Shown: positions 1-6,934, numbered from the stretch's first letter. The stretch is DNA of 15,482 nucleotides from an uncultured Curvibacter sp. (GCA_946481355.1 CAMLNH010000017.1:1-15482), one strand, 5' to 3'. Program-made: numbers and translations. The notes: a model not told the origin generated them from the letters alone.

Positions 1-1410
1 ATGCATGCCCCAAACGGGGGCGCGCGCGTGCATTACGCCCCATACCAGGACTGGCTCTCGCTGATGCCAGCCTCGCACATCGCCCAGAAGCGTGCGGAGG
101 CCGACTCAGCCTTTCACCGCTCAGGCATCACCTTCGCGGTCTATGGCGAGAACGCCGGCAAGGAGCGGCTGATCCCCTTCGACATCGTGCCGCGCATCAT
201 TCCCGCAGCCGAGTGGGAGCAGCTCGAACGCGGCTTGCGCCAGCGCGTCAACGCGCTCAATGCCTTCATCCACGATATCTACCATGGGCAGCGCATCGTC
301 AAGGCTGGCCTGATCCCTGCCGAGCAGGTCTTCTGCAACGCGCAATACCGGCCCGAGATGCAGGGCGTGAGCGTGCGCAACGATATCTACGCGCACATCG
401 CGGGTATTGACATCGTGCGCGCCTCGCTGCCGGGGCAGGATGCGACCTACTACGTGCTGGAAGACAATCTGCGCGTGCCCTCGGGCGTGTCTTACATGCT
501 GGAGAACCGGCGCATGATGATGCGCCTCTTCCCTGAACTCTTCGGCCGCTGCAAGGTGCGGCCGGTCGACCATTACCCGGACCTGCTGCTCGACACCCTG
601 CGCCAGGCGGCGCCCGCCGGCGTAGATGACCCTACCGTGGTGGTGCTGACACCCGGCGCCTACAACAGCGCCTATTTCGAACACGCCTTTCTGGCACAGC
701 AGATGGGTGTCGAGCTGGTCGAGGGCAAGGACCTTTTCGTGCATGACGAAACGCTCTTCATGCGCACCACGCAGGGCCCGCGTCGCGTCGACGTGATCTA
801 CCGCCGCATCGACGACGACTTCCTCGATCCGCTGGCTTTCCGCGCCGACTCGGCTCTCGGTGTTGCCGGCCTGCTCTCGGTCTACCGCGCGGGTCGCGTG
901 ACCCTGGCCAATGCCATCGGCACCGGCGTGGCCGATGACAAGTCCATCTACCCCTATGTGCCGGACATGGTGCGCTTCTACCTCTCGGAGGAGCCCCTCA
1001 TCGCCAACGTGCCCACTTACCAGTGCCGCAAGCCGGATGAACTGAGCTATGTGCTCGCCAACATGGAACAGCTGGTGGTGAAGGAAACGCACGGGGCCGG
1101 CGGCTACGGCATGCTGGTCGGCCCCGCGTCCACGAAAGCCGAGGTCGAAGCCTTCCGCGCACGCGTGAAGGCTGCGCCCGACAAGTACATCGCCCAGCCC
1201 ACGCTGGCGCTCTCGGCCTGCCCGACCTTTGTCGAGTCGGGCATCGCGCCGCGCCACATCGACCTGCGGCCCTTCGTGCTCTCGGGGCGCGAGGTGCGTA
1301 TGGCACCCGGAGGCCTCACGCGCGTGGCGCTCAAGGCCGGCTCCCTGGTGGTCAACTCTTCTCAGGGTGGTGGCACCAAGGACACCTGGGTGCTGGAGGG
1401 GGAGGCATGA
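1..1410 (+). CDS. Circularly permuted type 2 ATP-grasp protein (5' end probably outside window)
   Basis: This is a member of the circularly permuted ATP-grasp family (DUF404/DUF407 type), predicted to ligate an amine to a carboxylate using ATP; its substrate is unknown. Visible family blocks are YVLEDNLRVPSGVSYMLENR (residues 151-170), RRIDDDFLDP (268-277), DDKSIYPYVPD (312-322), the nucleotide-binding loop VVKETHGAGGYGML (359-372), and a C-terminal HIDLRPFVL (419-427) followed by GGLTRVAL (437-444). The ATG is at base 1 of the window. Family members often begin with a few residues ending in an FDEM-like string, so this Met may be the last residue of that string and the true start may lie just upstream. 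The downstream alpha-E gene overlaps its stop by 4 nt, and transglutaminase and Anbu genes follow. Iyer and colleagues proposed from comparative genomics that such clusters make peptide tags or metabolites; that role is not shown here. Confidence 0.93.
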   Translation: MHAPNGGARVHYAPYQDWLSLMPASHIAQKRAEADSAFHRSGITFAVYGENAGKERLIPFDIVPRIIPAAEWEQLERGLRQRVNALNAFIHDIYHGQRIVKAGLIPAEQVFCNAQYRPEMQGVSVRNDIYAHIAGIDIVRASLPGQDATYYVLEDNLRVPSGVSYMLENRRMMMRLFPELFGRCKVRPVDHYPDLLLDTLRQAAPAGVDDPTVVVLTPGAYNSAYFEHAFLAQQMGVELVEGKDLFVHDETLFMRTTQGPRRVDVIYRRIDDDFLDPLAFRADSALGVAGLLSVYRAGRVTLANAIGTGVADDKSIYPYVPDMVRFYLSEEPLIANVPTYQCRKPDELSYVLANMEQLVVKETHGAGGYGMLVGPASTKAEVEAFRARVKAAPDKYIAQPTLALSACPTFVESGIAPRHIDLRPFVLSGREVRMAPGGLTRVALKAGSLVVNSSQGGGTKDTWVLEGEA

Positions 1411-2354
1411 CCATGCTCTCAAGAACCGCCGACCACCTCTACTGGATGTCCCGCTACACCGAGCGGGCGGAGAACATCGCCCGTATGCTCGAGGTGAGCT
1501 ACCGCATGTCGCTGCAGACACCTCACGTGCAAGGGGGCTACTGGGGCGCGGCCCTGGGGATCAACGGTCTGGAAGAGACCTACCGTACCAAGTACGGCGT
1601 CATCACCGCCGGCAACGTGCTGCGTTTCATGAGCGTGGACCTGGACAACCCTTCGTCCATCCTGGCCTGCCTGCGCGCCGCGCGCGAGAACTGCCACGCC
1701 GTGCGCGGCACCGTCACCTCCGAGGTCTGGGAGACCGTCAACACCACATGGCTGGAGGCGCGCGACTCGGTACAGGCCCTGCCCCAGGGCAGCATCCAGG
1801 GCAGCGAGCTCACCAAGTACTTCGAGTGGGTGAAGTTCCGCTCGCATCTGTCGCGCGGGGTCACCGTGGGCACCATGCTGCAGGACGAGGCCTTCCACTT
1901 CATCCGCCTGGGCACCTTTCTGGAACGCGCCGATAACACCGCGCGCCTGCTCGACGTGAAGTTCGACGAGCTCGCGCCGCAGACCAGTGCCGACGGCGAG
2001 TACTATGAATGGAGCGCGTTGCTGCGCTCGGTCTCGGCCTTCGAGATCTATCGCAAGGTCTACCGCGACATGATCACGCCGCAGCGCGTGGCCGAGCTGC
2101 TGATCCTGCGCGAGGACATGCCGCGCTCCCTGCACGCCTGCATGAAGGAGGTGTACCAGATCCTGGGTCAGGTGGCCAATGCGCGTTCGCAGGAAACCAT
2201 GCGCCGGGCCGGTGCCATGTATTCCCGTCTGCGCTATGGCCGCATCGAAGACATTGCGGCGCGCGGCCTGCACGCGGTACTGACCGATTTCCTCGACGAC
2301 ACCGCTGACCTGGGCAACCGCATCGCGCAGGACTTTCTGCTGCCCATAGGCTGA
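1407..2354 (+). CDS. Alpha-E domain protein (DUF403)
   Basis: This 315-residue, largely helical protein belongs to the alpha-E/DUF403 family, which is almost always encoded next to circularly permuted ATP-grasp genes. The N-terminal block MLSRTADHLYWMSRYTERAE (residues 3-22) is the family signature, and FIRLGTFLERADNTARLLD (about 167-185) is a second conserved block. It resembles the first, suggesting an internal helical repeat. The biochemical function is unknown; a role as partner of the ATP-grasp enzyme is inferred from co-occurrence. The start is secure: the ATG forms an ATGA overlap (1407-1410) with the upstream stop and is preceded by a GGAGG-rich Shine-Dalgarno site in the end of the ATP-grasp gene. 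Translational coupling is therefore likely. The transglutaminase gene follows after 16 nt. Confidence 0.95.
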   Translation: MTMLSRTADHLYWMSRYTERAENIARMLEVSYRMSLQTPHVQGGYWGAALGINGLEETYRTKYGVITAGNVLRFMSVDLDNPSSILACLRAARENCHAVRGTVTSEVWETVNTTWLEARDSVQALPQGSIQGSELTKYFEWVKFRSHLSRGVTVGTMLQDEAFHFIRLGTFLERADNTARLLDVKFDELAPQTSADGEYYEWSALLRSVSAFEIYRKVYRDMITPQRVAELLILREDMPRSLHACMKEVYQILGQVANARSQETMRRAGAMYSRLRYGRIEDIAARGLHAVLTDFLDDTADLGNRIAQDFLLPIG

Positions 2355-2370
2355 GCCACAAGGAGCGACC

Positions 2371-3195
2371 ATGCTGCTCGACATCCGCCACGAAACCCTC
2401 TACCGCTATGCCGTGCCGGCCAGCTACAGCCTGCAGTACATGCGTCTGTGGCCGCGCGCCGATGGCGGCCAGCGCGTGCTGCACTGGCGCATCGACGCGC
2501 CGGGGCGGCGCTGGGCCCAGACCGATGCCTATGGCAATGCCATCTTCGTCACCTCGCTGACCGATCCGCACGACGAGGTGCGGGTGGTCGCGCAGGGGCA
2601 GGTCGAGACCTCGGACGAGCGTGGGGTGCTGCTGCCGCACGACTCGGCCGTGCCGCCGCTGGCCTTCGCCCTGCCCACACCGCTGACCGATGCGGACGCG
2701 GCCATCGAGGCCCTGGCCGGCGAGGCCCTGGTGAACGTGCAGCCCCAGGCCCTGAGCGACCCGGGCGCACTGCAACCCCTGGTCGAGGCCATCTTCACGC
2801 GTGTGGCCTATGTGCAGGGCGTGACCGATGTGTTTCATACAGCAGCCGAGGTGCTGCGCCAGGGGCAGGGCGTGTGCCAGGACATGGCCCACGTATTCCT
2901 GGCCTGCTGCCGGGCCCGCGGCATCCCGGCGCGTTATGTGAGCGGCTACCTGCTGACCGATGCCAGCCACGCGGCCTCACATGCCTGGGCAGAGGCCTGG
3001 CTGCCGCGCGCGCGCGGCGGCGCCGGGGCCTGGGTGGGATTTGATGTCACACACCAGCGTCTGGCCGGCCCCGAGCTCTGCCGCCTGGCCGTGGGCCGCG
3101 ACTATGCCGACGCCAGCCCCATGCGCGGCATCCATGTCGGTGGTGCCGGCGAGGCGCTCACCGTGAGCGTGGCGGTGCAGGGCGCCGACCAGTAA
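2371..3195 (+). CDS. Transglutaminase-like cysteine peptidase family protein
   Basis: This 274-residue protein has an N-terminal beta-rich transglutaminase-associated domain (about residues 1-100, opening LLDIRHETLYRY) and a C-terminal transglutaminase/protease core. A complete Cys-His-Asp triad is visible: Cys169 in GQGVCQDMAHVF, His204 in ASHAWAEAWLP and Asp225 in WVGFDVTH. An AARGIPARYVSGYL-type strand (here RARGIPARYVSGYL, 181-194) lies between Cys and His, as the family requires. There is no signal peptide, so it should act in the cytoplasm. The start ATG has AAGGAG at 2360-2365 with 5-nt spacing. Members beside ATP-grasp and alpha-E genes are thought to hydrolyse or transfer amide bonds, possibly undoing what the ATP-grasp enzyme makes; this is inference. 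Catalytic residues look intact, so an active enzyme is expected. Confidence 0.95.
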   Translation: MLLDIRHETLYRYAVPASYSLQYMRLWPRADGGQRVLHWRIDAPGRRWAQTDAYGNAIFVTSLTDPHDEVRVVAQGQVETSDERGVLLPHDSAVPPLAFALPTPLTDADAAIEALAGEALVNVQPQALSDPGALQPLVEAIFTRVAYVQGVTDVFHTAAEVLRQGQGVCQDMAHVFLACCRARGIPARYVSGYLLTDASHAASHAWAEAWLPRARGGAGAWVGFDVTHQRLAGPELCRLAVGRDYADASPMRGIHVGGAGEALTVSVAVQGADQ

Positions 3196-3296
3196 GATTG
3201 CGCATGAACCTTCCGTCCGCCAGCGATCCCGTCCCGGGTACGGCCGCGGCTGCGCAGACCGGTGCGCCCGAGGGTGCGCCTACCGAGAACACAGCT

Positions 3297-3300
3297 GGAG
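3297..3300 (+). promoter_or_regulatory. Shine-Dalgarno GGAG that supports the internal Anbu start
   Basis: GGAG lies 11 nt upstream of the ATG at 3312. The spacing is somewhat long, but the alternative starts at 3198 and 3204 have only a weak AAG-type match. Together with the need for Thr directly after Met, this favours the 3312 start. Confidence 0.5.
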
Positions 3301-3311
3301 ACTACAGCGCC

Positions 3312-4043
3312 ATGACCTATTGCGTCGCCGTCCGCAACGAAGCCGGACTGGTATTCCTGTCCGACTCGCGCACCAATGCCGGGGTGGACCAGATCAACAC
3401 CTTCCGCAAGATGCACGTGTACGAGGTGCCGGGCGAACGCGTGCTGGTGCTGCTCACCGCGGGCAATCTGGCCATCAGCCAGTCCGTGGCCAGCGGCCTG
3501 AAGGTGCAGATGGGCACGGCGGGCGAAAAGAGCCTGGCCAACGCGCCCAATCTGTTCTCGGCCGCCAAGATCGTGGGCGAGGCCGTGCGCAAGGTGCACC
3601 AGCGCGATGCCGCTTCGCTCAAGGAATTCGGCATCGAGTTCAACGTCAGCCTCATCCTCGGCGGGCAGATCAAGGGCGAGGAGCCGCGGTTGTTCAACAT
3701 CTACGCGGCCGGCAACTTCATCGAGGCCACGCCCGAGACGCCGTACTTCCAGATCGGCGAATCCAAGTACGGCAAGCCTATCCTGGACCGCGTGATCGGC
3801 GGCCAGCTCAGCCTGGACGAGGTGGCCAAGTGCTGCCTGATCTCCATGGACTCGACGATGAAGTCCAACCTCTCGGTAGGCCTGCCTCTGGATCTTCTTT
3901 GCTATGAAAAAGATAGCTTCGAGGTGAATCGCCGGACGCAGATCGACAGTCGGGACCCGTACTTCGCCTCCCTGCGCGAGCGCTGGGGCGAGCAGCTGCG
4001 CAAGGTCTTCAACGAGCTGCCCGCACCTGCCTACTGGAAGTAG
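3312..4043 (+). CDS. Anbu, proteasome-type peptidase
   Basis: This is Anbu, the bacterial N-terminal nucleophile hydrolase related to proteasome beta subunits and HslV. The chosen start gives MTYCVAVRNEAGLVFLSDSR; removal of Met would expose Thr as the catalytic nucleophile, with the Asp of LSDSR (Asp17 of the mature chain) and the Lys of FRKMHVY in the positions of the proteasome Asp17 and Lys33. Length is 243 residues, typical for Anbu, which lacks a propeptide. A GGAG at 3297-3300 lies 11 nt before the ATG. The frame stays open upstream to 3198 (ATG at 3204, TTG at 3198), but that stretch is Ala/Pro-rich and would bury the nucleophile. Published Anbu structures describe unusual open-ring assemblies; substrates are unknown. 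The gene closes the ATP-grasp/alpha-E/transglutaminase cluster and ends 1 nt from the convergent phoX. Confidence 0.94.
   Translation: MTYCVAVRNEAGLVFLSDSRTNAGVDQINTFRKMHVYEVPGERVLVLLTAGNLAISQSVASGLKVQMGTAGEKSLANAPNLFSAAKIVGEAVRKVHQRDAASLKEFGIEFNVSLILGGQIKGEEPRLFNIYAAGNFIEATPETPYFQIGESKYGKPILDRVIGGQLSLDEVAKCCLISMDSTMKSNLSVGLPLDLLCYEKDSFEVNRRTQIDSRDPYFASLRERWGEQLRKVFNELPAPAYWK
3901..3917 (+). repeat. Small inverted repeat GCTAT/ATAGC inside the Anbu gene
   Basis: GCTAT (3901-3905) and ATAGC (3913-3917) form a perfect 5-bp inverted repeat around an AT-rich 7-nt loop, in a patch clearly more AT-rich than the surrounding gene. From memory it resembles the start of a dispersed GCTAT-n-ATAGC repeat common in Comamonadaceae genomes. 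The encoded residues (LCYEKDSFEVN) fit a normal Anbu C-terminal region, so the reading frame is not disturbed and the match may be chance. Confidence 0.3.
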
Positions 4044-4044
4044 T

Positions 4045-5946
4045 TCAGGTCCCGATCACACCGCCATCGCGCCTGCGGATCACCACCGTGGCCGAGCGCG
4101 GGCGCGCGCCGGGCTGGCCGGAGGGCCAGGTGGAGTAGCGGCCCGGATCGGCCGGATCGCTGCGCTCCGAGGGGCTTTCACCCGGGTGCTGGATGTTGAT
4201 GAACATCGTACGGCCATCCGGCGTGGACGTGGCGCCTGTGATCTCGCAGCCGCGCGGGCCGGTCAGGAAGCGGCGGATCTCGCCCGTGGCCGGGTCGGCC
4301 GCGAGCATCATGTTGTTGCCCATGCGCGCCAGATCGCCCTTGCCCATGGCCGAGGTCGACATATCGGTCTGGATCCAGAGCAGGCCGCGTGCATCGGTCC
4401 ACAGGCCATCGGGGCAGGCAAACGGGTCGCCCTGGACGTTGCCGCGCGCCTCGGCACGTGTGTTGGCCGGGTCACCGGCCAGCACGAAGTGGTTCCAGCG
4501 CATGCGCGTGCCGTCGAAATCACCGTCCTCCTTCCAGCGGATGATGTGGCCCATGCTGTTGGCGGCGCGCGGGTTGGCAGCGTCCGTACCCGGGTTCCTG
4601 CTCGTGCCGCGGTTGCTGTTGTTGGTCAGCGTGCAGTAGACCCAGCCGTTGTGGTCCACGTCGATCCATTCGGGGCGGTCCATCTTGGTGGCACCCAGCG
4701 CGTCGCTGGCCTGACGGCTCTTGATCAGCACGTCCCCCTGATCGGCAAACCCGTTGGCGGCGGCCAGCAGGCCCTGGCCGTGGGTCAGTGGCAGCCACTG
4801 GCCGCTGCCATCGGCGTCGAACCTGGCGACATAGAGCGTGCCATGGTCGAGCAGTGTGGCATTGGCGCGTGCGCCCCCGGGCTGGATGCGGTCGCGGCTG
4901 ACGAATTTGTAGATGTATTCGAAGCGGGCATCCTCGCCCATATAGACCACGGCGCGGCCATCTTTCGTCGTCGCGACCGTGGCGCCTTCGTGTGCGGCGC
5001 GGCCCAGGGCCGTGCGCTTGATGGGGGTGGAGGTCGGGTCCATGGGGTCGATTTCCACGATCCAGCCGAAACGGTTGGGCTCATTCGGTTCCCGGGTGGC
5101 GTCGAAGCGTGTGTCGTGCTCATGCCAGCGGTAGCCGCCGGCCCCGCCTTTCTTCAGGCCCCAGCGCTTTTCATGTTCGCTGGGCGCGTCGCCGCCGCTG
5201 AAGTAGTTGATGAAGTTTTCCTCGCAGGTGAGGTAGGTGCCCCAGGGTGTGATGCCGCTGCCGCAGTTGTTGAGCGTGCCCAGCACGCGGCGGCCTTCGG
5301 GGTCGGCGCTGGTGCGCATCAATGCATGGCCTGCGGCCGGTCCGGCCACGGCCATGGGGGTGTAGGCCGTGATGCGGCGCGCCCAGGGCGAGGGGCGCAC
5401 CTGCTCCCAGCGGCCCCGGCGCTGCACGACCTCGATCACCGAGACGCCGTGCGCGGCCTGGGCCTTGCGCACCTTCTCGGCATTCCAGTTCTGCTGGCCA
5501 TCGGCGAACAGCAGGCCCTCATCGGTGTACTCGTGGTTCAGCACCAGCAGGCCGCGCTCGGAGCCGTGCAGGGCAAAGTAGTGGATGCCGTCGTGATGCA
5601 TGCCGAGCTGGGCCGCCTGCTCCATGGCGCTGTTGCCGGCGTCGGCCCGGAAGGCCGGGCTGTGCTCGGGTAGGCCCACCGGGTCGCCCCAGGGGGCGAT
5701 GACCTGGGCGATGTAGCCCTCGGGCACCACGATGCTGTCCGCCGTGCTCACGGGCACGCTGGCAAAACCCAGCATGGGCTTGCGGCTACCGGGGCTGGCA
5801 CAGCCGGCCAGCGGGGCTAGCAGGCCACCCAGGGCGGCGCCCAGGCCGCCACGCAGCACGGTGCGGCGCGCCGGGTCGGAAATCTCGTGGAAGCTGGGAT
5901 TGGAGGAACAGTTGCTGTTCTCCATGCGTGCAAAGTCTTTGGCCAT
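4045..5946 (-). CDS. phoX: PhoX-family alkaline phosphatase, Tat-exported, probable lipoprotein
   Basis: This 633-residue DUF839/PhoX protein is predicted to release phosphate from organic phosphoesters outside the cytoplasm. A twin-arginine motif, ARRTVLRGG (Arg27-Arg28), precedes a hydrophobic stretch ending in a lipobox LAGC (46-49), so the mature protein may be lipid-anchored at Cys49. Typical blocks follow: VVPEGY, LLVLNHEYTDEGLLF, GSGITPWGTYLTCEENFINYF, GWIVEIDPMDPTSTPIKRTALGR, MGEDARFEYIYKFV and near the C-terminus MFINIQHPGES. PhoX enzymes studied in Pseudomonas use an Fe/Ca cofactor with Glu and Cys ligands, and the Cys-containing blocks are conserved here. The start is the first Met; Met8 is an alternative that keeps the Tat motif. 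Three Pho-box repeats lie about 72 nt upstream. The assignment to PhoX family is firm; phosphatase activity is inferred. Confidence 0.92.
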   Translation of the reverse strand: MAKDFARMENSNCSSNPSFHEISDPARRTVLRGGLGAALGGLLAPLAGCASPGSRKPMLGFASVPVSTADSIVVPEGYIAQVIAPWGDPVGLPEHSPAFRADAGNSAMEQAAQLGMHHDGIHYFALHGSERGLLVLNHEYTDEGLLFADGQQNWNAEKVRKAQAAHGVSVIEVVQRRGRWEQVRPSPWARRITAYTPMAVAGPAAGHALMRTSADPEGRRVLGTLNNCGSGITPWGTYLTCEENFINYFSGGDAPSEHEKRWGLKKGGAGGYRWHEHDTRFDATREPNEPNRFGWIVEIDPMDPTSTPIKRTALGRAAHEGATVATTKDGRAVVYMGEDARFEYIYKFVSRDRIQPGGARANATLLDHGTLYVARFDADGSGQWLPLTHGQGLLAAANGFADQGDVLIKSRQASDALGATKMDRPEWIDVDHNGWVYCTLTNNSNRGTSRNPGTDAANPRAANSMGHIIRWKEDGDFDGTRMRWNHFVLAGDPANTRAEARGNVQGDPFACPDGLWTDARGLLWIQTDMSTSAMGKGDLARMGNNMMLAADPATGEIRRFLTGPRGCEITGATSTPDGRTMFINIQHPGESPSERSDPADPGRYSTWPSGQPGARPRSATVVIRRRDGGVIGT

Positions 5947-6002
5947 GTCGTCTGTCGTCTTGCGTTGGAGGAATGGCGCCCTGTGCGGGCACCGGTCTGC
6001 CG

Positions 6003-6008
6003 TTTGTA
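6003..6008 (-). promoter_or_regulatory. phoX: Candidate -10 element of the phoX promoter
   Basis: TACAAA on the minus strand matches the -10 consensus at four of six positions and sits 10 nt downstream of the last Pho-box repeat, as at known PhoB-activated promoters. There is no separate -35 match, as expected for an activator-dependent promoter. The element itself is weak; its position gives it value. Confidence 0.5.
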
Positions 6009-6018
6009 CGGCCGCAAG

Positions 6019-6047
6019 ATGACAGGCTGACGACAGTCGGGTGACAA
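6019..6047 (-). promoter_or_regulatory. Pho box (three-repeat PhoB binding site) upstream of phoX
   Basis: Read on the minus strand, TTGTCAC (6047-6041), CTGTCGT (6036-6030) and CTGTCAT (6025-6019) repeat with an exact 11-bp period. This is the arrangement of the Pho box bound by PhoB, whose consensus is CTGTCAT direct repeats 11 bp apart. The last repeat ends 10 nt before a weak -10 element (TACAAA), the position in which a Pho box replaces the -35 element. The first phoX codon lies 72 nt downstream. Confidence 0.78.
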
Positions 6048-6064
6048 GCCCGGGGGGGCCGGCC

Positions 6065-6433
6065 TCAGACGCTGGCGCTGAACTTGGCGTAGGCGGCTTC
6101 GTCCATCAGGGCGTCGAGTTCGGCCGGGTTCTTGAGCGTGAGCTTGTAGAACCAGCCCGTGCTCAGCGGCTCGCTGTTGGCGAGGGCCGGGTCGGCGCGC
6201 AGGGCTTCGTTGACCTCGGTGACGGTGCCGCTGACCGGGGTGTAGACGTCGGCTGCGGCCTTGACGGACTCCACCACGCCGGCAATCTCGCCGGCGGCCA
6301 GTACCTTGCCCACGGCGGGCAGGTCCACGAAAACGATGTCGCCCAGGGTGTCCTGCGCATGCACGGTGATGCCCACCACGCCTGTTTCGCCTTCCATGCG
6401 CACCCACACGTGTTCGTCGCTGAACCTGATCAT
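6065..6433 (-). CDS. gcvH: Glycine cleavage system H protein
   Basis: GcvH carries the lipoyl arm that shuttles the aminomethyl group between the P, T and L proteins of glycine cleavage in the cytoplasm. The lipoylated lysine is seen in the motif GVVESVKAAADVYTPVSG, and the N-terminal HVWVR and internal GDIVFVDLPAVG blocks are typical. The preferred start is the ATG at 6433 (MIRFSDEHVW, 122 residues), because GGAG lies 8 nt upstream. A GTG three codons earlier (6442) overlaps that GGAG and is less likely. No gcvT or gcvP lies in the window: phoX is downstream, and upstream an intrinsic terminator closes the RRM gene. The gene therefore seems to be transcribed alone, possibly from a weak promoter in the 6446-6480 gap. 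Glycine-riboswitch structure was not seen, and the gap is too short for one. Confidence 0.95.
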   Translation of the reverse strand: MIRFSDEHVWVRMEGETGVVGITVHAQDTLGDIVFVDLPAVGKVLAAGEIAGVVESVKAAADVYTPVSGTVTEVNEALRADPALANSEPLSTGWFYKLTLKNPAELDALMDEAAYAKFSASV

Positions 6434-6441
6434 GTCCGTCA

Positions 6442-6445
6442 CTCC
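6442..6445 (-). promoter_or_regulatory. gcvH: Shine-Dalgarno site that decides the gcvH start
   Basis: GGAG on the minus strand with 8-nt spacing to the ATG at 6433. The alternative GTG start at 6442 shares a base with this motif and would have no ribosome binding site of its own. Confidence 0.65.
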
Positions 6446-6480
6446 ATAGTCGAGGCGACGATCTTAACCGTGCAGGCCAT

Positions 6481-6507
6481 AAAAAAACCGGCCCAGAGGC
6501 CGGTTTT
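6481..6507 (-). terminator. Intrinsic terminator of the RRM protein gene
   Basis: On the minus strand a perfect stem (AAAACCGGCC pairing with GGCCGGTTTT, 6507-6498 and 6493-6484) closes a 4-nt loop and runs into seven consecutive T residues (6487-6481). It starts 20 nt after the stop codon of the RNA-binding protein gene. This is a classic rho-independent terminator and separates that gene from gcvH. Confidence 0.92.
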
Positions 6508-6527
6508 GCAGGCGAAGCCGGAAGGCT

Positions 6528-6866
6528 TCAGTAACGGGGACGGCCACCGCCGCCGCCGTAACCGCCGCCACCGCCTTCACGACGGCCGCCGCCGAAACCG
6601 CCACCACCGGTGCGCGGCTCCATCGGACGAGCGATGTTGACGACCATGTCACGGCCGCCGACGTTCTGGCCGTTCATGCCGCCGATGGCGGCTTCGGCCT
6701 GGTCGGCGCTGCCCATCTCCACGAAGCCGAAGCCCTTGGAGCGGCCGGTGTCGCGGTCCATCATGACCTTGGCCGACTGCACATCGCCGTAGGCCGAGAA
6801 GTGTTGTTGAAGATCGTCGTCGCGCACCGAGTAGGAGAGGTTACCGACGTAAAGCTTGCTGCTCAT
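6528..6866 (-). CDS. RRM-domain RNA-binding protein with glycine-rich tail
   Basis: This small cytoplasmic protein (112 residues) has one RNA recognition motif: RNP2 is LYVGNL (residues 5-10) and RNP1 is KGFGFVEM (44-51), both with the aromatic residues that stack on RNA. The tail after about residue 86 is rich in Gly and Arg (GGGGFGGGRREGGGGGYGGG) and ends in RPRY. Such RRM-Gly proteins resemble cyanobacterial Rbp proteins and are often linked to cold or stress responses and RNA chaperoning; that role is inferred. The start at 6866 gives MSSKLYVGNL and has GAAAGG upstream; an in-frame extension to 6908 lacks support. It lies 96 nt downstream of the IF-1 gene and ends at a strong terminator, so it is probably the last gene of that transcript. 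Confidence 0.94.
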   Translation of the reverse strand: MSSKLYVGNLSYSVRDDDLQQHFSAYGDVQSAKVMMDRDTGRSKGFGFVEMGSADQAEAAIGGMNGQNVGGRDMVVNIARPMEPRTGGGGFGGGRREGGGGGYGGGGGRPRY

Positions 6867-6934
6867 GGGAGAGCCTTTCAAAAAAAGCGCTGTTGATGCC
6901 AGTGACATCTCGGCGCGGGGGAAATGACGGTCTT

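Noticed and set aside
121..1521. Long open frame on the minus strand, 466 codons
   Set aside because: It lies wholly opposite the ATP-grasp and alpha-E genes, whose protein families are clear. Its translation is rich in His, Arg, Gly and Ala with no known motif, as expected for antisense frames in GC-rich DNA.
4186..5673. Long open frame on the plus strand, 495 codons
   Set aside because: It is antisense to phoX, low in complexity (Ala, Gly, Val, His), and has no family blocks.
6434..6480. Glycine riboswitch ahead of gcvH
   Set aside because: Only 47 bases separate the gene from the upstream terminator, far too few for the aptamer, and no matching pairing was seen.
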